From positions 1-15,398 of the forward strand of contig LT642523.1 of assembly GCA_900128585.1 (NCBI GenBank): 15,398 nt of DNA, written 5' to 3'. This DNA is from Stramenopiles sp. TOSAG23-3 (Eukaryota; Sar). Under the pieces are notes generated by a model. That model searched no databases. It was not told the DNA's origin and worked only from the letters and a program-made list of their open reading frames with translations. The position numbers and the translations under genes were made by a program. This document shows, one piece after another, positions 1 to 12,200 of this stretch; position 1 is the stretch's first letter; the number at the start of each line of letters is the position of its first letter.

Positions 1-1
1 G

Positions 2-3000
2 ACTGGTAGTGGATTTATCAGCGGGAGTACGTGGTGCCGTTTTGGTGCATCGGAGATAATACAAGCAAATGTAATATCATCTTCAAAATTGCGCTGCATA
101 ATCGTCTCTAAAGTACCCGGTCGTCATGGGGTTTATGTTTCTACAAACGAACAAGATTTTACGACTGGGGACTATTCTTATGAATTCCTTACAATTTTGA
201 GCGTAAAGAGTATTTTTCCTGATCGGGGACCGGCTAGCGGGCATACACCTGTCACAATAAGAGGAGAAAATTTTATGGATTCACCGCACCTTCATTGTAA
301 ATTTGGAAAAGATACAGCCCCAGCTCGTTGGATCAACAAACAAACTTTAGAGTGTATTACTCCATCCAATATTATGGGAAATGTTGCCGTCGAAGTAACG
401 AACGATATGATTACGTATTCTACCGACAAACGGGAATTTGAATTTGTTCAATCGACACAGTTACTATCCATAACCCCATCGTCGGGGCCTCCAGTCGGGG
501 GGTCTGAGGTGATTGTTCGAGGAAGTGATTTTAGTTACTCCAATTCGCTTTATTGCCAATTTTGTGACCAGTGGTCGGAAGCTGCCTTCATCTCTGTATC
601 TGAAGTTCGGTGTGTGACACCACCCCATTCGTTGGGATTGTGTCCTGTGCAGATATCTGTCAACCGGGTTGATACTATTGGGGAAAATCAGCTTTTTTTT
701 GGGTATTCGTCTTTACCGGAGATATCTTCTTTTTCGCCCACTGCTGGCCCTGTGTCTGGTGGAACATTAATTCACATAGAAGGAAAACATATGAACGAAA
801 AGACTATGTGCAAGTTTGGTTCGATGGCTTTAATTAAGCCAGAAAATGTCTCTAATGACAGTATTACATGCCGATCTCCGAAAGTCTCTTCATTGAGAAA
901 CCTCCGTTTGCGCTTAACCAATAATATGGTGGATTTATCGTACGACACAACCACGTTTCGGTTTTATGACTCGTTGTATATTCACAAAATTTCCCCCAGT
1001 ACCGGTCCGCAGCGAGGAGGTTCGAGGGTGTCTATTTGGGGGATAAACTTCGTAAACTCGAGGTTTCTTGGATGTAAATTTGGTGCCAAAATAGTTGACG
1101 CCATATGGATATCAGAGACAAAAATCGAGTGCTCTGCGCCTCAAAACAGTCCTGGTGTGTATTTTGTGGAAGTTAGCAACAATGGTCAACAGTTTTCGCA
1201 GAACAAGCGATCATTTACTGTGTACCCAAATACAGAAATATTTGGAATACAACCGAAATCTGGCAGAACTTTGGGAGGCACACTGATAACTGTTTATGGA
1301 CACAATTTTGTTCATGGTCCATCGTTACGATGCAATTTCAATAACTCCGAACACTCCAGCGCCATATTTTTCAACTCTACCGTAATTAAATGCGTTACGA
1401 CTCCATTTAAAGGAGATACAGGGGGCGCAGTCGATGTGCGTGTCTCCAACAATGGAATGGATTACTCTAACACAAGAGCAACGTTTCGTTATGATGCCCA
1501 GTTTGAAATTACTTCTATTTATCCGACATCTGGTCCTAGTACTGGAAATACAATTGTTAAGATTTCGGGTGAAAATTTTGTGAATTTCTCAAACTTTTTA
1601 TGCAGCTTCGGAAACTCGACAGTAAAAGCTACATTCATATCCACAAAAGAAATAGAATGTACTAGTCCACCATTCTCAATCTCTCGAGGTGTTGTGTCAT
1701 TAGATATCGCATTAACTGGGAAGGAATTCACTCGAAATGGAAAGAACTTCTCGTTTTACGCGCCAGAAGTATTAACTGGTCTTAGTCCCCAAAGTATTCC
1801 TGCAAATTGGGATCGACCCGCTAGACTTATGTTAGATGGCTCGAACTTTTTGAATTCCGCGCATATTAAATGTCGTATGTTTGGTTTTGGTGCTGCGCCG
1901 GCCTTTTGGATATCACCAACGAAGGTTTCGTGTGAACTTCCGAATCTTACGGGCGTTGTCCCTGGTAGCTATGAAATACAAGTCTCCAATAACGGACAAA
2001 ACTTCGGTAGACAAAATGTTCAGTTTACCAAGCGTCGTGAACTTACCGTAGTTACCGCAAGCCCAACATTTGGCAGTACGGATGGTGGTACAAAAGTTCA
2101 TATTACTGCAGTATCGATTGGAGAAAATGGTAATGTTCGATGCCGTTTTGGGTCAAGAACGGTCGTTGGCACTGTTCTTGCCTCTAATGAAATATCTTGT
2201 TTTACCCCTCGCTCTCACACAAATGAAACCGTAAAAATGTACATCAGTTTGGACAATACACATTTTTCGCCGGTTGGTATTGATTTCAATTATGTCAACC
2301 CCCATCGAGTCGATAGTGTAACGCCGTCACGAGGGCCAAGCTTCGGTGGTAGCCGTATTCGTGTAAAAGGTATAAACTTTGTTTGTCACCCAGTCTGTTA
2401 TTGTAAGTTTGGAAACTCTGAAAAGGTAGTGGGGTACTGGGTAAATGAAACTGATATTTTGTGTGATTCATCGCCTGGGAAAGAGCATAGTCTAGTAACG
2501 ATTTCAACCAATGGTTTCGATTTTGCGTCTAGCAAGGCTTTGTTTCATTACTACAAATCCCCCCTTGTCTCTTCTATATTTCCTTTCACGGGATCCGAAG
2601 AAGGGGGGACAAAAGTTAGAATAATTGGCGCAAACTTTATCAATTCTGAGAATTTAATGTGCAGATTTGGCACCCAATCTTTGCCTGTAAGAGCGCTATT
2701 TGTCCACCGTAGACTTATTGAATGCGTTACACCCGCGCACTTGCCAGGATCTGTGAGTGTCGCTGTTTCTAATAATGCCGCTGATTATGGTTACCGCACT
2801 GCGGTCTTTAACTACGAGAACCGTTTGGAAATCCAATCTTTCACTCCTTCTTTTGGACCATCAACGGGCGGAACCCGTGTCGAAATTGAAGGTCACCAGT
2901 TTCAATTCAATAGCCTTCTGTCATGCAAATTCAACGATACTGTTGTCCCTGGTTCTTACATCAGTCACACAAAAATATTTTGTTTGACCCCTAGAGGCAT

Positions 3001-6000
3001 GGCTGGTGCTGTTGAATTACACGTCAGCGGGAATGGCGTTGATTTTGTTTTAGCAGGTAGCCGTTTCGAATTTATAGCGTTGCCGAAAATTGATACAATT
3101 TCCCCTATCTATGCTCTCGAACGTTCAGCAGTTCCTATAACTGTAAGAGGACACAATTTTCTTGAAAATTCGTCTTGTTCGTTTGGAAACATGGAAATGA
3201 CCAAAGCCATTGTGCTAAACACAAAAGAGATGCAATGCTTAAGCCCAGGAAACCTAACTGCAGGTCAACATAGTTTTGACATTATTGCAGGAACGGTAGC
3301 TACAAGTAGCGCCCTTGTATTTACAGTTGAAAAACCTTCGTTGCTGCGCCGTATTATTCCCCTCAAAGGATCTGCGACAGGAGGTACCTTGATTGATGTC
3401 TACGGAAATAATTTTATTAGAAATGTGCATTACAATTGTAGTTTTGGGTCGCTATCGTCAATTGCGACATGGATTGATCCTACACGATTGCAATGTTTTT
3501 CTCCAGCCAGCCCAGCAGTCGGCACGGTGCCGTTTATTTTGCACCAACCAGCTGGTATCTACCAAGAGAGCAGAATCAATTTTACCTATATGGTCGATGC
3601 GGCTGTTGAAGAGATAAGACCGGGACATGGAAGCTATTTGGGAAATACAGTTGTCGACGTATTCGGGACACATTTTGTCCGCTCATCTACACTAGTTTGC
3701 ATTTTTGGCTTGCGAAAAGTAAAAGCATCTTTTGTCAACTCTACGTTTGTGAAGTGCGTGGCACCACCACAAAATACTGGCGTTGTCAACTTTGCTGTGT
3801 CTAACAACAATATTGACCTAACGCCCCAACTTATTCAATTTGAATATCAAACTGGGTGCCAAGTACTGTCTTTGAAACCACGTAGAGGGCCGATTGTGGG
3901 AGGGACCAGAATAGAAGTGAGGGGGACTGGATTTTCAAGAAACGAAATCAATTGTAAATTTGGTTTTTCGGCACCAAAAATTGTACCAGCTGAATTCGTC
4001 AATAGTGAGCTAATATTTTGTATTTCCCCTGAAGCGAGCGAGGGCATGGAGGTCTCGTTAGATGTCAGTAATGGCCCTTATCATTTCTCAAACGATAAAG
4101 TTAAATTTAGATTCATTGAGGCTCCCCAAATTACACACATTTTCCCTCTAAGAGGCCCTGCAGGTGGTGGGACAACCCTTAAAATCCGTGGAAACTACCT
4201 GTATGACGCACGGTCCCTTGTATGTAGATTTAAGAGCGATCAGAGAACTCTATTACAACCCGTGTCGTGGCATTCAAGCAAATTTGTGTCCTGCCTGACT
4301 CCTCCAAGTGAGTTGGGCAAGTTAGAGGTTTCACTAACGCTGAACGGCCATGATTTTGTAGTAGCACCGTCTACATTTGAAGTGTATGCAAACCCGTCAA
4401 TTGAAAGTATTACTCCAGAATTTGGACCACAAAGTGGTGGAAGTATGGTGACCGTTTACGGTTTACATTTTTCTGCCACTAACCCTAGGTGCAATTTTGG
4501 GGGGTTCCAAGTACCAGCAATATTCGTTACTAATACTGAAATTAAATGCCCTAGTCCTCCCTCCCCTTTTAGAGGTACTACGAGCTTCTCAATTTCAATG
4601 AACGGAGAAGACTTTACTGATAGAACTGAAGTTCAGTTTGAATACACGGACATTCCAACTGTAATAAAAACGCATTCAGCTTTTGGGCCTCGCAGAGGAA
4701 ATACGATATCGACGTTTGAAGTCCTTGAGAGTCGGAATGCAGAGAGTATAAAGGAATGCAGGTTCGGAGTGAACAGTGTTGGTACAAAGTCCATCCAATC
4801 AGACGCGCACCAAATTACATGTGCGTCCCCACAAGGGTTTGGAATGCAGTCATTTTCAGTGTCAGTAGATGGCAGAACATTTAGTTCTCCACAAATGTAT
4901 TACTATCGAAAGGGGGCCTACGTAACGAACATAATTCCAAACAAGGCACCCGCCTCAGGTGGTTCTATCATTTTAGTTGAAGGGCTGAACTTCACGAACA
5001 GCCGCGACCTATCCTGTAGATTTGGCGAAGTCGTTGTTCGTGCAATTTGGCACTCTACCAAGGAAATTCGCTGTAACTGTCCCCGGCATGTACCTTCCAG
5101 TGTAGTATTTGAAGTCTCCAACAATGGTGTTGATTTTTCTTCCAGTGGCAAACAATTTAAATTTCTAGCATCGGCTTCGGTTACTGCAATTTCCCCAACC
5201 CATGGTCCTGAAGATGGTGGGACGGTAGTAACCGTCTTTGGAATCCATTTTGTTGCATCGAAAGATCTTGTTTGTAAATTTGGTTTGGTCAGGACTCGTG
5301 TCGTTGAATTTATTTCTTCTACTGAAATAATATGCATTGCGCCTCCTGCCCCAACGATAGGAACAACTTGGGGCACGTTCGTTGAAATTGCAAACGATAA
5401 TCTGACCTTTACCGGGAATGCTGAAAAGTTCACCTATGACCCTCGAGTGCTAATCTTTGATATTTCCCCTAAGTCGGGTTATACCAGAGGGGGTTCAAGG
5501 GTCATGCTCTACGGAACAAATTTTAGAAATTACCTCGGCTTAACCTGTAAGTTTGGGACAATTGATGTACCCGGCTATTATATATCACAGAGCGAAGTTG
5601 AGTGCATAAGTCCCCTGCAAGTTAATGACGATGTAGAAGTTGAAGTGAGCTTAAATGGAGAAGACTTCTCTTTCTCTAGGCGATCGTTTTCGTACACTGA
5701 AACGCCAACCGTGAGTAAAATCTGGCCTTTGTCTGGTCCAGCTTGGGCTGGTGGGACCCTTGTGACAGTCATGGGAACTGCTTTCTCAAATACACAGCAT
5801 TTAAGTTGCCGTTTTGGCCAACTAGTTGTCCCGGCGATGCAAGTTAGCAATGCCAAAATGGCGTGCCGGTCCCCTGCGGCCCAACCTGGTCTTGTGTCGT
5901 TCGAGATAACAACGAATGGTCTTGATTTTTCGACGAGCAACATGAGATTTCTCTATCACACTGACGTGTCCGTTGCCTACGTACGGCCAACTCGAAGTTT

Positions 6001-6238
6001 ATCAACTGGGCAAATTCCAGTGTTTTTCAGAGGCACAAATTTCATGAACTCCACTTCATTGGGTTGCCGTTTTGGCGAAAACAGCGTCCGGGGGGTTTTT
6101 ATCTCCCCTACTTTGGTCGTTTGCATTGCGCCAGCGAGAGAGATGGGCGCGCATAATGCCTCTGTAACAGTGTCTGCGGAAGTTACAAATAATGGGTACG
6201 ATTACTCGGCGAGTAATGTTAAGTTTCAGTACACTCAA
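2..6238 (+). repeat. Tandem array of 24 IPT/TIG domains (first one partial)
   Basis: Protein repeats of about 85-92 residues follow one another without linkers. The partial copy covers 2-190. Full copies begin near 191, 452, 713, 971, 1229, 1496, 1763, 2039, 2297, 2558, 2822, 3077, 3335, 3593, 3851, 4121, 4391, 4649, 4913, 5171, 5441, 5699 and 5960. The consensus is a short strand ending in P, then GP..GGT.V.V.G.NF, L.C.FG, an aromatic or small-residue strand, S...I.C.SP, G.V...VSNNG.DFS and a closing F.Y. Each copy has one Cys in C.FG and one in I.C..P, probably an intradomain disulfide. Copies 7, 12 and 18 have lost most of the GP..GG turn, and copy 9 has two extra cysteines. DNA identity between copies is low by eye, so the array is old rather than freshly expanded. 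Such arrays usually form a long extracellular stalk. Confidence 0.93.
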
Positions 6239-9200
6239 TTTTGCCCAGGAAGTCGGTATTGTCCTCATTTACAGGTATTAATGGCGCCAAATGGAACTGC
6301 TAGTTTAGGTAGAGGTCAATTTAACTTCACGATGTGTAAGCCTGGAGAGTTTCAACCCCGGCGTGCACAGAGTCGTTGTCTTAAGTGTCCTGTGGGGTAC
6401 ATATGTCCTGATTTTGGAATGTCAAAACCAGATCTTTGCCCAGCCGGTTTCGTTTGTCAATCGTTGGGTTTGAGAGAACCAACTATTCGGTGCCCCGCGG
6501 GGCATTATTGCATGGCGGGTACAAAAACTGATGACCCAAAAGATTTTGCAGGACTTGCAGCACATAGTTACTGGCAATCGAGCACCACGGATAATGCTAG
6601 AACATCTGGAGCGCGGGCTAATGAAAATTATGCATGGATTAAAGAATCGCAAACTGGGCTTGTCGCGTTCAATAAATCAACGCGGAAATGGCTTTACTTG
6701 CCCCGACCCCCTCCGGCAACTGGGATAACAAGACCTGAGCACGAGCCCATGATGCTCTCAGGGGGGTCCAGCTTCACTGGGGGGCATCAATATGGCCCTA
6801 CAAATATATTGCAGGTTCGTCACTATAGAAAAGTCCGACACGACCGCTCATTATCGTATCCAACAACACCGGAGAGTCTCAGCTCTCTCGGACTGCTTGC
6901 GGATAATGAAACTTTGCTTGCCGAAGTACCATTTCCTTGCCCTATCGGTACTTACTGTAGAACTGGTGCCACACACAACGATACTGTTCAGAGAAACTTC
7001 TCGCGCCCACAACGATGCCTGGACGGGTTTTTCTGCCCATTCGGGTCAAACTCACCAGAAGGAAGTGGTCCTTGTCCTACAGGATTTTATTGTCCTAGAA
7101 GAACCGAGAAAGACGGACCGCTGCAGCGGCAACAAGTAACGTTATACGAAGCCTTAGTGTGCCCCGAAGGAATGTACTGCCCAGGAGTGGGAAACACTGG
7201 CCCGATCGACTGCTATCCTGGAACTTACAATCCATTCAAAGGACAGTCCAATTGTACTACTTGCCCTTCGGGCCATATCTGCCCGGGGTGGAAACGAACA
7301 CAGCCGTTAATCTGCCCTGCTGGTTTTGTCTGTATGTCAGAAGGTCTCTCTGCGCCAGTTGTCCAATGTCCAGCGGGATACTTCTGCCGGGCAGGAACGT
7401 TTACTCTTCAGCCAAATGAAACTTATGGGCGCAACCCTGATCTAACTTGGGGTGTTCAAAATTCATATGATATTGAAATGCAAAGACAAGCGCTGCTTTT
7501 AAAATTAAAATCAACTGCGTATAAAGGGTATTCCTCTACATACGAGTACGTTGCAACTTCTACACTGCAACCCTTGGCGTGTGCCCCTGGGACATTTTGT
7601 TTTGGCGGTGTAGCACACCCTACCACCATAGATTGGATACCATCCATGCCCGAGGGTGGGACTGCACCACAGACATGTACAGAAGGCGCCTACTGTGAAT
7701 CCGGGACTCCGACCGCTGCTGGTACAGGTCCCTGTTTCAAAGGTCATTATTGTCCTCCTGGCTCTAGTTGGCCGACACAGGCTCCAGTTGGTAATTTTGC
7801 CAACAGAAAGGGTAGTGTTGTCCCGTCTTTGTGCTTTCCAGGAACGTGGGCCCCTTTAAATGCTACCATTAATTGTCGAACATGCCCCGCTGGTCACACC
7901 TGCCAGAGTTATGGAACTTACGTGCCCATGATTTGCGCACGCGGGACCTACCGCTCGTTGGCAGATTCTGTTACATGTAGGCTGTGCCCAGAAGGGACCT
8001 GGGCGCCGGACTTTGGTCTTCAAGATATATCTATGTGCGAACCGTGTCCTCCTGGTAGAATGTGTGGTATCGAAGGTATGTATGACTTGATGCAAAGTAA
8101 ACAGTGCCCCGATGGGCACGTTTGTGGTGAGGGTACAAATAAAGCTACTCAATTTCTCCACCCTTGTCCTGCGGGATATTGGTGCGATCCAGAACAGCCG
8201 CCAAGCATGCAATATGCAGGCACCTGCCTGAAAGGTGCCTACTGTCGAAGGGGCACGAAAGGGTATCTGAAAGGATACTTTAAGTGTCCGCAGGGCTACT
8301 ACTGCCCGATTGGAACTGCGTCGGCGCTGCCGCGAGAAACGCGGTGCCCGTATCAAACGATAACGCAAGTCGGTGCGTCCACCCTTGTGGAATGCGAAGT
8401 CGATCAAGTGGATGTATGCGACAAAATTCCTGGACGTTCGTATTTAAGCAAGTTTGCTTACACTGGCCTATCTACAGGAGAAACCAGGACATTAGACTCC
8501 ACCCGTGATGGGTCCGATGCTACTGGTGAGGTGGAAGTTATTCGCAAGATTTTGGTCGTGAACCGCACAGCGTCAGATCCATTTTGGCAAAACGATACAG
8601 TCGATTTGTATCGTTCATGCCCCTTCAATGTTTCACTGGCTGGGGGAGAATACATCACTATAATTGGCAGAAATTTCCAGGATCGGTACACGCTTGCGTG
8701 TTTATTCCGCCCTCCTGAAATTTCATTTGAAGATGCCCAGGCAACTGGTGACCAATTTTCTGGAACCTGGGAGTCGAAGACAAGATTAAGGTGCAGGACT
8801 CCAGCCTTTTATGGCAATCAGACGTGGGCGGTGCATGTGTCAAACGATGGAGTCACGTTTTCAGACACTTTTGCCCTAGTTTTACCGGTGAATAAAACCA
8901 TGTACAATACGACAGATTCGCAAGAGCCGTATTTGCCAATCGCAACCCGACTCGCTGTATGGGACAGGCAAATATATGAGGCAGAGTGCCTGTGTCACGA
9001 AGGGCCCTTTCTAGGTTCCAAACCGACGTTGCTGAAACGACCGGATGAAAACGACGATGAGTATTTAACTCGATCGCAGATAAGTTTCCAATCTCTACTG
9101 ACTTGTCAAGCCCTTGTTGAAGAGCAGGAAGGAAACCGGGTGTATGAAGAAGACTGGTTCAGGCTTCCCGTGCTTAATCTAGCCGAGATGGAATTCCAAT

Positions 9201-12200
9201 TCAGTCACCTTCCAACTGAAATGAAATATGGGGATCATTACCGTATAGCAATTTACGTGTCGCCTTCGGTGTGCCAAGAGCAGAGATGTGTTGGTGGGGG
9301 TTCCCGTGCAAGAGTGAGTGGTATTAGTGAACTTGATACTGCTGGAACTGCTGATCATACTGATGATCAGTGGGTTAGCCAGCTAGATTCATTTCCATGT
9401 ACGCAGCCCGTCATTTTACCCGATTCATTCTTATCTGTTAGTGTTGATAAACATGGTTTGAACAAGTTTAGTATGTTGGCCCTTGAAGATACCATTTTTA
9501 AAGTTGAGGTTCACATATTACATGGTTTGTTTTTATCGGCTACTCACTTTTTCAAAAATATGTCTGTTGTGACCTTGGCAGCACCCGACCGTGCAAACCG
9601 AACGGAAGGCTTAGAGGCGTCACAAGTGCAAATGCGGCGACCGGAACCCTCGATATCATGGGCTCGGGAACGAGTCCCAATGCAGTATATATTCCTGGCT
9701 TTCTATTCTAAAGAAGAGCACGAATCAAGCGTTGCGTCTCCGTTGAACCTTCCCCCGAGATACCAAGAATTTGAACGCGGCCGTGTACTTGTAAGTTTTA
9801 AGCGCGACCCAGATCAGGAGCAACAGCCAGTTGTGCTAGATTCGCTATTTGATATTGAGGAAGTTCTCGTAGACGGTAACTTTGTGCGACCCCAAAAGGG
9901 TGTAAAACCAGGGGTCGGCTGGTGGGATCCACCAGATAACTTGGTGCTAATATCGCATGCAATGATGTTGAAATACAGGGAGACGTTTCATAACTTACAA
10001 ATCTCGGCGGATAAGACTCTGTTTTTCGAATTTACAAAAATGATGCTTCCGTACCTGCCTTACTTCTCGAACTGTGACGGCTTCGATTCATACATACCAA
10101 TTTGGAGACTTTTTGAGCATCCTGACTGCGCTCTTCCCGATGTTCCTGATCCTACTGCTGCCATTGAGCAAGACATAAAAGGTGGGGATATGGTCCGTAC
10201 TGACCCTCGTCGTAAAATTCCGATGTTTCCTCACCAGGATGACGTAATAGGTGTGCAAGGTCTTGGCTTTAACCAGCCAGTTGCTGATATATGTAATTTT
10301 GGGACTACTTGTACTTACGAAGAAGATTTAATCCAGCCGGAAGTGAACGAACGGTGGTTTGAAGCGCCCTCAGGTACTGGACTGTTTGGGATTGTTCGCT
10401 CTCCTTTTGCTGTAACTGAATATTTAAATCAAGCGCAACTTCAAAACCCTATGCGTTTCGCAGAAGGAGATGAAAAGTTACAAGGGCTTGCAATTAATAA
10501 ACAAGCAAAAGATTTAACGTTCGGGCCGTACTTGGGATTTGATCCAATATCTTATACACGTGGTACCGCAGAGCAGGGTCCATCAAACCACCTTTCCGAC
10601 GATGTTTTGAATAACGTTCATGATATGCTACGCGGTGGACCAGATGCCATTATCCCTGTTGGTGTGGATGGTGACAGTCGCGACGAGTTGACAATGGTCT
10701 GCGCGAAGCTATGTTACCCGAGAGCAGTCTCTCTAGAGATCGAATATTGGCAGCTGTCCAACTACGAGAAGACTCTTTTGAGTATCACATTAGTTCTTGA
10801 CGATTGGAATAAAGACTTTGAGTCCCTTGATTACGAGTTTTCTTTTTCGATGGCACCACTGGGTTACGTAGCATTGATTATTGCATTTGCCTTCTCATTG
10901 GATATCTTCATCATTCTGTTCGTCTTCGTTGGGATATTTTCTATTGGCATTACTGGCGTGTTTTACGCGAATATAAGGTTCACGACTCGTTTGGAAACCC
11001 CGCCCAAGTTTCGTTTGTCGAGTTACATCACCCTGGTAGCGCCCACTGCTTGCATTGGCGTTGTGATCGGCTCCACTCCTATTTTTGCCGTTTCGTACCT
11101 ATTTTATATGTTACTGTACGGCGGGGAAGCCCCATTTAATTTTGAAAAGCCTTTTCCAACGGACACGCATTTTTTGTTTGACAACATGGCAAATCATTGG
11201 ATGGTTAAGAAGTTAGATCCTGCAACAATTGGAGATACGAGGCACGGTCGTTTTGGCATGGTCCTGCTTATAATCGGTTTGTTCTGTATAGTGCTTAGTG
11301 CGCAAATATTTCTGCCCAAACGTGTGTCAAAACGCGAAAAAGAAATTGAAATGAAACGTGACAAACAAGCCCAAAAGGAAACCGTATGGGTACCGACACT
11401 GTGGAAAAGATCTAATTTTATGTTCGCTTCTGTGATTATGGGTATTTTCTGTACCATATTGATTGAACTGTCTTTCTGGAGCAACTTCGGAACGTACGTT
11501 TGGTTTTTAATCTTGGCGTTTCGCCCAGCAGGAATTGTGCTGGACTTGGTCATCGAAGGACAATTAGGGGAAGCACTGTTAGCATCTCCACTGGTCGCAA
11601 CATTTTCGTTGTGTACGGATATTGTAACCCTGGGGTCTGATGATTTCATGGATTTCGTTTTGTGTTTCATTGTTGAATTCGGTATGCTTCTATTTGAACG
11701 CACCTTTTGGGATCCCGGTTTTGGGATGATATTTGAAGCGTTTACTGAAGCCGCAGCTAAGCTAGTTGCATGGCTCCGGGCTAAACTGAAATTAAAAGGG
11801 AAAAGTAAAGTTGAAGAGCAGGCAGAGCGAGAGAAGGCCGCCGCTGACCAAATGAAGAATAGAGACGCTGGGGTGGACTATAGCACAGGGGATACTGTCG
11901 AGCCAATTTTAGGCTCTTTCTCCGGTTACTCTGGGGATGCATTTGGAATGGTCTACACGACTTACTACATGTACATGTTCATGGTTTACAGAGACCCTAT
12001 CCAACTCCCTGTGTTGTATGGCATAAAGAATCAAGATATGGAATACTACCTGTTTTTTGGGGTTGTGAATGTCCCTTTCCAATTCGTGTGTGATGTACTC
12101 ATCCATCAGTGTTTAGAAATATTTTGGGGCTGGAAAATATATGATTATTTGGTTTACACTAGGTACCGGTATTTGCAGCGAGAAACGCGCTGGAAAGGTC

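Larger units (their letters stand above)
6239..8419 (+). other. Cys-rich ephrin-receptor-like / GCC2-GCC3-like block
   Basis: Within the giant protein (residues 2080-2806) I count 19 copies of CxxGxxC, for example CPVGYIC, CPAGFVC, CPTGFYC, CPEGMYC and CPQGYYC. There are also degenerate forms such as CFPGTW, CARGTY and CPEGTW. The pattern matches the ephrin-receptor-like (GCC2/GCC3) Cys-rich repeats common in protist and algal surface proteins and implies a disulfide-stabilised extracellular rod. Two long Cys-free inserts interrupt it, about 6530-6940 and 7406-7570. The block separates the main IPT array from the last IPT domain. Ligands cannot be inferred. Confidence 0.88.

Noticed and set aside
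89-91. TTG at 89 as the start of the giant protein
   Set aside because: The frame is open back to base 2 and those codons encode an IPT motif (WCRFG), so the gene continues past the left edge.
4918-5433. 171-codon open frame on the - strand
   Set aside because: It lies fully antisense to well-formed IPT repeats and its product shows no domain-like pattern; its length follows from the composition of the sense strand.
7856-8407. 183-codon open frame on the - strand
   Set aside because: Antisense to the Cys-rich block; the translation is Arg- and Thr-rich without recognisable motifs.
11194-11703. 169-codon open frame on the - strand
   Set aside because: Antisense to the membrane domain; no hydrophobic or motif structure of its own supports a gene.
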